DNA of 41,845 bases from an uncultured bacterium (GTDB taxonomy: Bacteria > Acidobacteriota > Aminicenantia > Aminicenantales > CALLJL01). Positions 1-8,383 of the stretch are shown here, piece by piece. The stretch's first letter is position 1. Each line of letters opens with the position of its first letter. The position numbers were made by a program, and so were the translations under genes. The notes beneath the pieces are model-generated. The model ran no database searches. It saw nothing but the letters and a program-made list of their open reading frames with translations, and was not told the DNA's origin. The stretch is from NCBI GenBank assembly GCA_938092135.1, contig CALLJL010000006.1:1-41845 (forward strand), read 5' to 3'.

Positions 1-642
1 GCCTGGTATAACGATATTGAGTTATTGAATAAGACCTATTATCTTTCGAGCATCATTCTAAAAGAAAACCATAAGCCAATCCATGTTTGCCGCTCGCTTG
101 GGAAAATTGAGGCCGAGTTTGGCATCTTGATTGAGCCAGCAATTGGTATCCTGAAGCAGATAAGCCAGCTTCCTATGCCTGAACCGTGGCGCTATTATTA
201 TAGTGATGTAAATTTTGCCAAAATAGTTGCGATAAGCAAAAGCGAATTTATTTTTTCATAGGGTTATCCCTATCGTCTCATTAAATATGATATTAAAGGG
301 AATATACTGAAAGACATAATGGGTGAAGTCGATTTTAATCCTTATCAAGATGTGGAATATAAAGTCGATAAACTTGGAACAAGTATTATAACTTATCCTC
401 CTGGTGTAGGTTGGATACTTCTTGATGTCGCCGTTAAAAATGATAATCAAATTATTGTCCCTTTTTTAAATCCTGAGAAAAGTATTTTTTATTTTGATGT
501 CTAAGACGTGCAATTGACATTGCATTCAAGATATAAGTTCTTAAATAAAATAGTAGATTTTAATAAGGGGGAGTATGTTTACCAAACTTTTGTCGATAAT
601 GATGATAAATTTTACGCTATGGTAATACATAAAGGAGATTAG
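1..642 (+). pseudogene. 6-bladed beta-propeller-like protein, 5'-partial, two in-frame stops
   Basis: A single reading frame (frame 1) is open from the window edge and reads as one protein broken only by TAG at 259-261 and TAA at 502-504, ending at TAG 640-642. The three segments keep the same frame and the same style: short strands such as YPYRLIKYDIKGNILKDI and an ending YQTFVDNDDKFYAMVIHKGD. This looks like the C-terminal part of the secreted 6-bladed beta-propeller (NHL/YncE-like) proteins common in Aminicenantes and Bacteroidota. Substitutions to stop without any frame loss suggest recent decay. The assignment to the propeller family comes from sequence style and is moderate; the two in-frame stops are seen directly. 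The 5' end and any signal peptide lie outside the window. Confidence 0.55.
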
Positions 643-921
643 CCTGAATTGGTTAAATATAAACTTTTATTTAACAGATGTTAATTCAGCTTACCGTTTC
701 AAGTCTCGAGAGACAGCGGGCCTCGCCTTTGCCTCATCAAGGGGGGTCCATTTACCCAGTAGGCTGAACCAACCATGCCGTTTGACTGCCTATGCTCGAA
801 GAAAGCTGGCGCATGGTGATATTCGCCTGCATCAAAGCGCTGAGTTAAGTGCCGTCTTTCTTATTAACCCATTTTCATCCCCGGCTCATTTACCCGTTTA
901 AGAAGATGCATGTATTCGCTT
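643..921. other. non-coding stretch beside IS110 relic
   Basis: No credible gene is seen. Base composition is richer in GC than the flanking propeller pseudogene, and the stretch directly follows the 3' end of the IS110-family transposase relic, so it may be that element's non-coding right side. No inverted repeats or target duplication could be identified by eye. Confidence 0.3.
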
Positions 922-1425
922 TTATAACAGCACAAGCCTGTTCCCCAGGTTTTTTTCGGACCGAATTCCCAGGGTTAAAGTCTCAAGCGAACAAAGGCGC
1001 TTACTTCTGGTTGGATGAAACAGGTTTACTATCATTTCTTTAGTATCATCTCTTTCTCTATATGGTTCTCTTTTCTTTAAAACCCGGGACAAAGCTTCAG
1101 CCCGAAGTCTTGCCACGGCGATTGCGACTTCGCCATGTCCCTCACTGGGTCTTGATCTGAAGTAAAGCTTGACTGCATGTTTATTTGCCCCAATCCTTAT
1201 GAAAGATTACCATCGTCCTATGTTCCCTCCGGCATCCAGTCGGCATCCAGGACCAATTGCCCCCAGTCTTCGAAGCAATAGGAGATCCCAGTGGAGGAGC
1301 TAAGATCATCTCTAAACTCGCTTCGCTCGTTTTTGACCCGAAATAATGGTCCTGACCTTCAGAATTGTAAACCAGGTGAATAAAGAATAATTCTTATGAG
1401 CATTGAATCCATAATACCTGGTCAT
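922..1425 (-). pseudogene. IS110-family transposase, internally deleted
   Basis: The start is clear: ATG at 1425 on the minus strand preceded by AGGAGGT, opening MTRYYGFNAHKNYSLFT, which matches the N-terminus of IS110/IS1111 transposases (RuvC-like DEDD domain start, usually ...GIDAHK...). The same frame hits several stops. It recovers as ANKHAVKLYFRSRPSEGHGE followed by VAIAVARLRAEALSRVLKKR and EPYRERDD, the recognisable C-terminal part of this family (compare GHG..AAIAVARHLAEA..WVLKK.EPYRE). Intact family members have about 330-420 residues; only about 167 codons remain, so a large central deletion plus point stops inactivated it. The acidic D of the first motif is replaced by N (GFNAHK). 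It is a dead mobile-element gene. Confidence 0.7.
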
Positions 1426-1487
1426 TTCGCCTTACCTCCTTTTCTTTTAGGCCATAAGGAGCTCAGGCGCTTTCCTATTATTAATTT

Positions 1488-1612
1488 CGCCGTCGTAATC
1501 TCTTCATTTTTTTCCTCTTAATTAGCTACCTGGGCTATTTCATTTTCAAAGATCGGAGTAAGCTTATCTATCTTGATATAAGCATAGTCGTTGGCCCAAT
1601 CTTCTGCGTACT
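1488..1612 (-). mobile_element. IS256-family element remnant (C-terminal end, copy 1)
   Basis: The stretch is visibly homologous to the left end of the IS256-family element at 23052: it shares a CGCC(A/G)TCGTAA-type end, the TTTTCCTCTTAATTAGC segment and the coding end. On the minus strand it reads KYAEDWANDYAYIKIDKLTP followed by IFENEIAQVAN and a stop, against YIKEAKLAQVSENEIAQVAN in the longer copy. It preserves transposase C-terminal residues (EYAEDW-type) that the longer copy has lost. Nothing else of the element remains here. Confidence 0.7.
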
Positions 1613-1710
1613 TCCTATTAAAAGAAATAAGGTGAATATAAAAGGCGGTGCGAAATAAAAATAAATAGAAATCCTACATAACAGGATATAGAAAATAAAG
1701 GTTATATGTA

Positions 1711-1757
1711 AGGCGGTACCAAATAGTGGAGGCGGTACCAAATAGAGTACCAAATAG
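1711..1757. repeat. 19-bp tandem repeat, 2.6 copies
   Basis: AGGCGGTACCAAATAG occurs at 1711-1726 and 1730-1745, and a shorter AGTACCAAATAG follows at 1746-1757. The period is 19 bp. A degenerate AAGGCGGTGCGAAATAA lies just upstream near 1642. The array sits immediately downstream of the minus-strand methyltransferase gene. No function can be assigned. Confidence 0.75.
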
Positions 1758-1772
1758 AGAGGGAGGGGAAGG

Positions 1773-3095
1773 TTATTTCAGTTCGAGGATGGCTAAGGTT
1801 TCAATGTGCGGGGTGTGTGGGAAAAAATCATAGAATCGCAGCTCTTTAAGTTTATAGACGTGAAGAAACTGACCTAAGTCACGGGCTAAAGTCGTTGGAT
1901 TGCAGGAAAGATAAAGAAAAAAACGGGGGGGATAAGACTTGATAGCCTCGATCACTTTTTTCTCCAGGCCCCGACGGGGAGGATCGACAATAATAACGTC
2001 CACTCCTTGGGCAAGAACCGATAGAGCCAGTTTTGAGGCCTGACCAGCTGCTATATTAAAATTTTTTATTTGGTTCATTTCCAAATTCTTTTTAAGAAAG
2101 CTAATATTTTCTGGCTCGAGTTCAACTCCATAAACTTCAGCTACTTGAGAAGCCAGGGCCAGGCCAAAAGTTCCCACTCCGCAGTAAAGATCGGCCAGAC
2201 GCTCTCTCCCAGAAAAAGGAATGAAAGCTTTCAGGTCCATGATTAAGCGAGCGAGAATGGAGAGATTTACCTGGAAAAAACTTTGAGGACCAATGGCATA
2301 GAATATACCCTCAATTTTTTCCAAAAGAAAATTACGGCCAAAAAGGAGATACTCTTCCTGATGATCATTTTTTCTGATAATGGCCACTGCGTTCGCGGAA
2401 GGTAAAAAAGTAAATAATTTTTTAATTTTCAGCCACTCCTGCTTATTTTTTGACTTATTAGTTTTATTGTATCTTTGTCCAGATGAATTTTTTTCATCAA
2501 TGAAAAAGACTAACAACACATCCCCGGTAGTGAAGCTGAAACGAATTTCAATTTCCTTAATTTCAGTTAAATTTTCTATTCGGAGGAACTCTAAAACTTG
2601 ATGGAGATAATCATTAGCCTTTTCAGGCAGGAGAAAACATTTATCCACTGGAATGAATTCAACGAAGGAGCCAGGCTGATGATAGGCGAGTAAAGGGGCT
2701 TTATTTTCCCAGATCAAGTGAAAGTGGGCCCGTTGGCGATAGCCCCAGATAAGGGGACTTGGAACGACCTCGAGCGAGGGTAATTCAAGGTGAAGCTGAC
2801 GAGAAAAAATTTCTTTTATCTGTTCTTGTTTTAATTCGAGCTGATCTTCATAATCCATAATCTGATAGGGGCTACAGGCCCGATAATGACGGCAACGAGG
2901 CTCCTTACGCTTGGGGGAGGTTTGAACAATTCTTTTAGTTATGCCTTCAATATAATTTTTTTTAATCTTTTTCGATTCAACCTCAACGACTTCGCCGGGA
3001 AGCCCCTCATCGGTAAAAACAGCTTTGCCTTCAAAATAGCCCAGGCTTTTGCCAGGATAAACAATCTTACAAACCAAAATTGGGGACACAAACAT
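1773..3095 (-). CDS. class I SAM-dependent RNA uracil-C5 methyltransferase (RlmD/RumA/TrmA family)
   Basis: Transfers a methyl group from S-adenosylmethionine to C5 of a uridine in rRNA or tRNA. An N-terminal TRAM domain (KIVYPGKSLGYFEGKAVF, VEVES) is followed by the SAM-binding motif LADLYCGVGTFGLALA, the DPPRRGLEKKVIEAI motif and the catalytic-cysteine motif YLSCNPTTLARD near the C-terminus. Size fits the family (about 440 residues). The Fe-S cluster region reads CRHYRACSPYQ, with a later Cys in VDKCFLL: two spaced Cys are present, but the third Cys expected three residues after the second is Tyr, so the cluster may be incomplete. The frame extends to a GTG at 3128, but neither start has a convincing ribosome site; ATG 3095 (MFVSPILVCK) is preferred because the upstream part overlaps a dispersed GGGGACAC repeat. 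Whether the target is 23S rRNA or tRNA cannot be told. Confidence 0.85.
   Translation of the reverse strand: MFVSPILVCKIVYPGKSLGYFEGKAVFTDEGLPGEVVEVESKKIKKNYIEGITKRIVQTSPKRKEPRCRHYRACSPYQIMDYEDQLELKQEQIKEIFSRQLHLELPSLEVVPSPLIWGYRQRAHFHLIWENKAPLLAYHQPGSFVEFIPVDKCFLLPEKANDYLHQVLEFLRIENLTEIKEIEIRFSFTTGDVLLVFFIDEKNSSGQRYNKTNKSKNKQEWLKIKKLFTFLPSANAVAIIRKNDHQEEYLLFGRNFLLEKIEGIFYAIGPQSFFQVNLSILARLIMDLKAFIPFSGRERLADLYCGVGTFGLALASQVAEVYGVELEPENISFLKKNLEMNQIKNFNIAAGQASKLALSVLAQGVDVIIVDPPRRGLEKKVIEAIKSYPPRFFLYLSCNPTTLARDLGQFLHVYKLKELRFYDFFPHTPHIETLAILELK
3082..3093 (+). repeat. dispersed GGGGACACAAAC motif, copy 1
   Basis: GGGGACACAAAC; on the minus strand it forms part of the first codons (MFVSP) of the methyltransferase gene. 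It is one of five near-identical copies in the window. Confidence 0.7.
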
Positions 3096-3136
3096 TTTTC
3101 TAATTTCTCGCTCGCTTAAAAAGGACACCTAAAAAA

Positions 3137-3148
3137 GGGGACACAAAC
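3137..3148 (+). repeat. dispersed GGGGACACAAAC motif, copy 2
   Basis: AAAAAAGGGGACACAAACTA in the short gap between the esterase and methyltransferase genes, with a degenerate AAAGGACAC just upstream (3119-3127). Confidence 0.7.
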
Positions 3149-3169
3149 TAATTTCCCTCTTTTTCTTGC

Positions 3170-4084
3170 TCAACGGCGGAAGCTCTGGCTGATAAATTTC
3201 AGAGCCTCGAGGAGGCCGCCTCTCCAGTAGCTCCAGGTATGACCGCCATCTCTGACCCTGAATTCATGGGGAATCTGGCGATCCCGCATGGCCACATGCA
3301 AGGCAACGTTGCCCTTATAAAGAAAATCATCATCGCCGCAATCGATATAAAACCGGACAGTCTTAATTTTATCCACAGGGAGGGTTTTTATCAGGTCAAG
3401 GGGATTATAACTTCGGAAGTGCTCCGTGAGCCTTTCTTTTCCCTTAAGACCCGGTCCGAATAGAGGTGCCATTATCTGCCCATAAACTTTTTCGGGCAGA
3501 TTGATTACTTCCTCGTCCGTCCAGCAGGCCGCACTGAAAGCGGCGGCAGCGGCAAACATTTCGGGATGCCGTAGAGCATAGATTAAAGTTCCCCAACCTC
3601 CCATGGACTGGCCGGCTATCCCTCGAAACTCTTTAGCGGCTCTTGATCTATAAGTGGCGTCAATATGGGGAATAAATTCCTGGAAAAACATATCCTCATA
3701 GCGGACTTTATTCTGATAGTCGTTGATATACCAGCTCGCTCCGCCATCGGGCATGGCAATAATCATTGGCGTTATTTGCTGATCAGCAATCGCCTTATCA
3801 GCGATGAGATTTACCTCTCCGAATTGAACCCAGGCCATGTCATTATCTGTATAGCCATGGAGTAAATAAACAACTGGATAACGGCGAGTCGAATTCTGAT
3901 AATCAAAAGGGAGATAAATTGTATAGCGAACATCTCGGTTTAAAATCTGGCTAAAAAACTTAATTCCCTCTAAGACCTGACCTCTTTCCTGCTCAGCTCT
4001 GGCAGGGAGATTGTTGATTAGACTGATGAAAGATAAAAGAAGAATTGCTTTTATCAAAGGACTTATTAAATTTGGTTGCTTCAT
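3170..4084 (-). CDS. secreted esterase, alpha/beta hydrolase (Fes/FrmB-like, esterase D type)
   Basis: Predicted exported serine esterase acting on acyl or feruloyl/acetyl ester substrates. A signal peptide occupies residues 1-30 (MKQPNLISPLIKAILLLSFI..., cleavage near PARA-EQ). The alpha/beta hydrolase fold follows, with YPVVYLLHGYTDND (oxyanion region), nucleophile elbow GQSMGG (Ser about 160), acid in DCGDDDF (about 251) and DGGHTW (His about 282). Length of 304 residues is typical of the putative esterase family PF00756. The frame starts 9 codons earlier, but ATG 4084 has AGAGGT at correct spacing and places the signal peptide at the N-terminus. It stands alone on the minus strand after the methyltransferase. 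The true substrate cannot be deduced; xylan or ferulic esters and small acyl esters are equally possible. Confidence 0.85.
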   Translation of the reverse strand: MKQPNLISPLIKAILLLSFISLINNLPARAEQERGQVLEGIKFFSQILNRDVRYTIYLPFDYQNSTRRYPVVYLLHGYTDNDMAWVQFGEVNLIADKAIADQQITPMIIAMPDGGASWYINDYQNKVRYEDMFFQEFIPHIDATYRSRAAKEFRGIAGQSMGGWGTLIYALRHPEMFAAAAAFSAACWTDEEVINLPEKVYGQIMAPLFGPGLKGKERLTEHFRSYNPLDLIKTLPVDKIKTVRFYIDCGDDDFLYKGNVALHVAMRDRQIPHEFRVRDGGHTWSYWRGGLLEALKFISQSFRR

Positions 4085-4503
4085 TTTTACCTCTAATTTA
4101 AAAAATATCATAAATTCAGCCCGATTTTCCTTTGGGGGCTCACCTCATCCATTTCCGAGTCTTTAGCTTCCTAAATTTTATTATTTATGGCCTGATTTCT
4201 AAAGGGAAAATTATTGGGGGAGAGGCAGGCCTCATCTAACTCTTTAAGAATACTTACCAATCAACCTTTTTGCCCAATTCTGAATATTAACTAAGTTGAA
4301 ATTTCCCGAAAGCATAGTATTTAGTCGAATCTAAAAATATATGAAATTTTTAATCAAATTAATTTTACTTTAGTTTTAATTAGTTCTCATTTTTTTAAAA
4401 ATACAGCAAGTTTGTATGCACAGAAAAATTTTAGTTATTCCCTTTGCCTATAATAGTCCCTACTTGCTAGGGAAAAAATGTTTGTGTCCCCATTTTTGGT
4501 ATA
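4085..4503. other. AT-rich divergent intergenic region
   Basis: About 420 bases between the divergently transcribed esterase (minus) and TauE-type permease (plus). It must hold both promoters. It is strongly AT-rich, with many T/A runs, for example around 4310-4400. No hairpin terminator or RNA gene is recognised. A TATAAT at 4500-4505 overlaps the permease start, so it would imply a start further downstream or a coincidental match. Confidence 0.35.
4480..4491 (-). repeat. dispersed GGGGACACAAAC motif, copy 3 (inverted)
   Basis: GTTTGTGTCCCC on the plus strand, embedded in AAATGTTTGTGTCCCCA, directly upstream of the TauE-type permease. The same surrounding bases precede the methyltransferase coding start at 3095, so the shared stretch is longer than the 12-bp core. 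Confidence 0.7.
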
Positions 4504-5298
4504 ATGGGCAGGATGAATGCGTTATTTTTAATTGCTATTGGCTTTTTGGCGGGTATATTTGCTGGTCTCTTTGGCATTGGTGGCGGTATAGTCATGGTTC
4601 CGGCTCTTGTTCTTTTCGCTGGTTTTCCCCTGGTTAAGGCCACCGGCACATCGCTGGCCGCAATCATGCTTCCTGTGGGCATTTTAGGTGTCGTGGCCTA
4701 TTATCGGGCTCGCATCCTCGATCTCAGAGCCGCAGCTTTTCTTTCTACAGGCCTTTTAATGTCAGTTATTGTTGGCGCCTGGCTGGCTCATACTCTACCC
4801 GCTGATATTATGCGAAAACTTTACGCCCTATTTTGCCTTTATGTGAGCTGGACATTCATTAAACCAATTGAAAAACTTAAAAAATTTAGGGCAGAAAGCT
4901 ATCTTCCCCAACCCGAGCCAGATGAAAACAATTTACCCAGGCCCCATTTTCTGGCTCTTATGGGCATCGGTCTTCTGGCCGGGGTGATGGCTGGAATGTT
5001 TGGCATCGGCGGTGGCAATATAATTGTCCCCTTTCTTGTCCTTTTTCTTCGTTATCCGCCCAAAAGAGCGATTGCTACTTCCTTAGCTGCCTTACTTCCA
5101 CCAATAGGTTTGCCCGGAGTTATCTATTATTATAAAGCTGGTACTTTGGATGTGAGGATGGCCATTTTTCTGGCCGTAGGACTTCTTCTGGGAACCGTTT
5201 TTGGGGCCAAAATTAATATTCGTCTATCGGGGGCTAAAGTGAAGCTTTTCTATGGTCTTTTCCTTATTTTTGTTGCTTTCCGCTTCCTTTTCTTTTAA
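4504..5298 (+). CDS. TauE/SafE-family permease (sulfite/organosulfonate exporter type)
   Basis: Inner-membrane transporter of the TauE/SafE family (PF01925), proposed in the family to move sulfite, sulfonates or other organic anions. The protein has two homologous halves, each opening with a glycine-rich motif: FAGLFGIGGG at about 16-25 and MAGMFGIGGG at about 160. Each is followed by KA(T)G/ATSLAA and PxGxxGVxxYYxA repeats; about eight hydrophobic segments are visible, split by a charged linker (KKFRAESYLPQPEPDENNLP). Length of 264 is typical. The start could equally be the second ATG (4513), which gives MNALFLIAIGF; neither has a clear Shine-Dalgarno sequence. No sulfur-metabolism neighbours are present, so substrate is unknown. 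Confidence 0.85.
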   Translation: MGRMNALFLIAIGFLAGIFAGLFGIGGGIVMVPALVLFAGFPLVKATGTSLAAIMLPVGILGVVAYYRARILDLRAAAFLSTGLLMSVIVGAWLAHTLPADIMRKLYALFCLYVSWTFIKPIEKLKKFRAESYLPQPEPDENNLPRPHFLALMGIGLLAGVMAGMFGIGGGNIIVPFLVLFLRYPPKRAIATSLAALLPPIGLPGVIYYYKAGTLDVRMAIFLAVGLLLGTVFGAKINIRLSGAKVKLFYGLFLIFVAFRFLFF

Positions 5299-5611
5299 AA
5301 ATGATGCCAACTAATATATTTACTTTATTTTTCTAAAAGGAGCCATCTGTAAATTTTCCCATTTTCTAAAAATTTTAAGATTGCAGCGATGCCTGCAAAG
5401 AAGTATTAGCTCGTTACCAAATATAGCTCAAAATAAATCTTGGCTTCTGCTATTGGTCAAAAGGGGCGATAAAATTGATGAAAATTAAAATTGGCTGCTA
5501 ATTATTTATTTTATTATTGACCATTAAGGTAGCTAAAAGCATGAGCGGGAAGCGTTAGTCCTCCGTAGCCATGGTTAGCGTTTAGCCGTTGATGCATCGA
5601 ATTTAGGAAGG
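5299..5611. other. intergenic region, convergent genes
   Basis: About 310 bases between the convergent permease and barrel genes. There is a small stem-loop TTGCAG-N6-CTGCAA near 5382 without a T-tract; no strong terminator or gene is seen. Confidence 0.35.
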
Positions 5612-6730
5612 TCAAAAGGCCTCGCCGGCTGTGAAATAAAAACCTGAGGTTCCTTTGCCCCAGGCAAAGTCCAATCTGAGGTTAGTACCTTCCTTAGGGG
5701 CAATTTTGAAACGAAGGCCGAAACCAAAGGAATATTTAAATCCCTTAAAATTAAAATTTCCCAGACCTTTGGAAACATCGCCTATTCCGGCAAAGGCAAC
5801 CATACCCCATCGTCGCCAAAGAGGCAGGCGGTATTCTCCCTGTAAAGCCAGAAGACATTTATCCCGATAACGACCCGAGTAATAGCCACGCATAATAGAG
5901 TTGCCGCCCAGCTTAGCATAATTTTTGAAGGAAGGCGTCCCATTGATTGATTCGAATAAAATCTGCCATGCCAGAACCTGATCAGAAAAGAGAGGAATAA
6001 ATTTTCTTAAATCAAATTTAAACACGGTGGTTTCAAAATCGCTCCCCAAAAATTTCCTGCTCGTCCGGATCACAAGTTGGTAATAATGGCCACGTCGGGG
6101 AAAGAAAATATTATCCCGCCTGTCCCAATTCAGGATAATCCCTAGGCCGGAGGTCGTTCCGCCCCGGCTTCCTGAATAAATCTCTTTAGCCAGCGATTTT
6201 CCTGTTTCGTATTTGATAATTTGGTAATTTTCAAAAAGGCCGAAAAGACCAGCATAAAGATTTTGCTTCGACCATATTCTCTTTTGCAAGGAGAACTCGA
6301 GGTTAAAACTCCTTGGAGTATATTTCTCTTCGGCCTCGTCTTCAGTTTCATTCCCAATTCCCCAGAACTTATCTGGAAAAGTCTCGGCGATGATTGTCGC
6401 CGTTAAAAGATAACCTTCGTCTTTAAAGTAAAGTTCAGGATTCATCTGAGTAGAAAACTGTTTTAATTGAGTGTAAATCGCATAGAAATTGAGGGAAGAA
6501 GGCCTACCTGCAGTTTGGCTTCGAGGCGGCCGGTAGGTGATAAGCCCTCCCGCTCCTCCACCCCACTTGGTTTCAGGCATATAAAAAAGGGCGGGTAAAA
6601 TAATAACTCCCCATCTTTTATCTTCATTTTCTTCTTTCTTAGTTTCCTGGCTGGTGATAGCCAAAACTAATCCATTTATAACTAACAGCATAAAAATAAA
6701 AAAAAGAACCCATCTTTTTTTATTGGCCAC
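5612..6730 (-). CDS. BamA/TamA-family outer-membrane beta-barrel protein
   Basis: Predicted outer-membrane barrel of the surface-antigen (Omp85, PF01103) type. A signal anchor (KKRWVLFFIFMLLVINGLVLAITS) is followed by a periplasmic-type charged stretch (QETKKEENEDKRW) and then alternating amphipathic strands, such as WGVIILPALFYMPETKWGGG, LGIILNWDRRDNIFFPRRG and LRLDFAWGKGTSGFYFTAGEAF, ending in an aromatic residue as barrels do. The NWDRRDNIFFPRRGHYY segment and LGGNSIMRGYYSGRYRD (xRGY motif of loop 6) are Omp85 hallmarks. No POTRA domains are seen, so this is a short POTRA-less relative, not the essential BamA. A GTG at 6730 with AAGGAAAG upstream is preferred; an ATG at 6805 with AGGGCGAG is an alternative that would add 25 basic residues ahead of the signal peptide. 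Confidence 0.8.
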   Translation of the reverse strand: MANKKRWVLFFIFMLLVINGLVLAITSQETKKEENEDKRWGVIILPALFYMPETKWGGGAGGLITYRPPRSQTAGRPSSLNFYAIYTQLKQFSTQMNPELYFKDEGYLLTATIIAETFPDKFWGIGNETEDEAEEKYTPRSFNLEFSLQKRIWSKQNLYAGLFGLFENYQIIKYETGKSLAKEIYSGSRGGTTSGLGIILNWDRRDNIFFPRRGHYYQLVIRTSRKFLGSDFETTVFKFDLRKFIPLFSDQVLAWQILFESINGTPSFKNYAKLGGNSIMRGYYSGRYRDKCLLALQGEYRLPLWRRWGMVAFAGIGDVSKGLGNFNFKGFKYSFGFGLRFKIAPKEGTNLRLDFAWGKGTSGFYFTAGEAF

Positions 6731-6898
6731 TGAAACTTTCTTCCTTTCATTTGGTGATGACCTGCGGAAAATAAAAGAAAAACAAACTATTCTAAAGACC
6801 CTCATATCTCGCCCTAAATTTAAGAAAATTTGAATCCATAAGGATAATTAAGAAAAAGATCAAGAAAAAGGAAACTGAAAGAATCGTCGCTCTCAATG

Positions 6899-8383
6899 TT
6901 ATCTATCAGCCAAGAAATACACGGCTAAAAGTGACACCTGGGCAATGCTGGCCATGATCTCAGGATTGATCCGGTAAATGGTGTCACCAATTTGATGATA
7001 GGCCAGATGAGGCCCATTTGAACTGAAGCTTACGACCGGAATCCCCTGACGGAAAAAGGGGGCAAAATCAGAAGAGCGAACTCCCACTTGCCGGATAATT
7101 CCCATGGCTTTGATGATATTTATTTCTTTATTTGCCCTTTCCAAAACTTCTTTAAGCTCAGGGGGCTCTGCACTTAAGCCACAAGAAGCCCCATCCCCTT
7201 CTCCAGTCATATCATAGTTAAACATGGCTACAACCTTGTCGAAGCCAGTCGGTAAGTTTTGGGCAAAGTAAGTTGAACCCTGCAGACCCATTTCTTCGCC
7301 TCCAAAGAGGACAAACATCACTGACCTTTTTGGCTTTGGTCTCAGGGAGGCAAAGGTTTTAGCCATGGCCATAACCGTAGCCGAGCCGCTGGCATTGTCA
7401 TTGGCCCCTGGGAAAAGAAAACCCATGTGTTGACCACAATGATCGAAATGAGCCCCAACAACAATTAGTTCCTTTTTCAGCTTTGGGTCAGACCCCTCAA
7501 TCCAGCCAACAATGTTATAGCCAATACCATCAGGATAATGACGGGATGAAACAGAATAGGAAACTTTTGATTTAAGGGGAAAAGAGATAGGCCTTTTATA
7601 GGTTTCGAGAGCCCTTCTGAGCTCAGCTGAGGAGGAATTAATTTCTTTAAAGATAAGGTCGGCTGTTTTTTCGCTGATCATGCCCGGCAAAAAATTGTCT
7701 AACCAATCACCATTAGGATTGGCCAAAACTTCCGGGTAAATATAAAGTAAGCCTAAAGCCCCCTTTTCTTTGGCCACTTTCATCCTGGTTCGATGCTCAT
7801 CGTGATATTGGAATTCAGATCGAGCTGGGTCAGGTGTACCCCGGAAAGAGAGGACAAACTTTCCTTTCACATCCATTCCGGCATAATCATCATAATTGAG
7901 CTCAGGAGCGGAAATTCCCCAACCGACAAAAACGAGCTCAGCAGTATGCTGGCCACTAGCGGCAAAAAGAAGGGGCAAAAAATCAATCCCCGGATTTAAC
8001 TTGATCTCTTTAAACTCGCTTTTTCCACCGGCGCCCGGGGAAGCAATTTGAAGGCTCATTTCAGCTTTATCAATAATGGTGTAAGGAGAAGGATAGGTCT
8101 GGAGATAGCCTTGCTGGGAACCAAGGGGTTTTAGCCCCCATTCCTTGAACTTACGGGCCGCCCATTTTGCTGCTCTCGTGTAGCCTTCATCGCCAGTCAG
8201 GCGACCGGCCATTTCCGATGAGCTCAAAACTTTAACAATCTGATAGGGCAAAAGGGGGTCGAAAGAATCAAGGGCTTTTCGAAGATGGGGATTAAGGGCC
8301 GATGAATTAGAGGTATCCGCAAGAGAAAAAATAAAGAAGGTTGAAAGGATAATTGATAAAAATAAAATGGTTGATTTTTTCAT
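6899..8383 (-). CDS. secreted M28-family zinc metallopeptidase with PA-type insert
   Basis: Exported aminopeptidase or carboxypeptidase-like enzyme releasing amino acids from peptides. Residues 1-22 are a signal peptide. An inserted PA-like domain (about 130-270: TAELVFVGWGISAPELNYDD, GKFVLSFRGTP) precedes the catalytic part. Zinc ligands expected for M28 are all present: His312 in VGAHFDH, Asp329 in GANDNASG, the catalytic/ligand pair Glu363-Glu364 in FGGEEMGL, Asp391 in NYDMTG and His463 in HLAYHQIGD. Start at 8383 has GAGG seven bases upstream. The 494-residue length is usual. Substrate preference cannot be read from sequence. Confidence 0.93.
   Translation of the reverse strand: MKKSTILFLSIILSTFFIFSLADTSNSSALNPHLRKALDSFDPLLPYQIVKVLSSSEMAGRLTGDEGYTRAAKWAARKFKEWGLKPLGSQQGYLQTYPSPYTIIDKAEMSLQIASPGAGGKSEFKEIKLNPGIDFLPLLFAASGQHTAELVFVGWGISAPELNYDDYAGMDVKGKFVLSFRGTPDPARSEFQYHDEHRTRMKVAKEKGALGLLYIYPEVLANPNGDWLDNFLPGMISEKTADLIFKEINSSSAELRRALETYKRPISFPLKSKVSYSVSSRHYPDGIGYNIVGWIEGSDPKLKKELIVVGAHFDHCGQHMGFLFPGANDNASGSATVMAMAKTFASLRPKPKRSVMFVLFGGEEMGLQGSTYFAQNLPTGFDKVVAMFNYDMTGEGDGASCGLSAEPPELKEVLERANKEINIIKAMGIIRQVGVRSSDFAPFFRQGIPVVSFSSNGPHLAYHQIGDTIYRINPEIMASIAQVSLLAVYFLADR

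Noticed and set aside
4478..4504. Mini frame MFVSPFLV before the TauE-type permease
   Set aside because: Comes from the dispersed GGGGACAC repeat and stops after eight residues.
4500..4505. TATAAT as permease promoter
   Set aside because: It overlaps the ATG and no -35 lies at a proper distance (TTGTGT is only 12 bases away).
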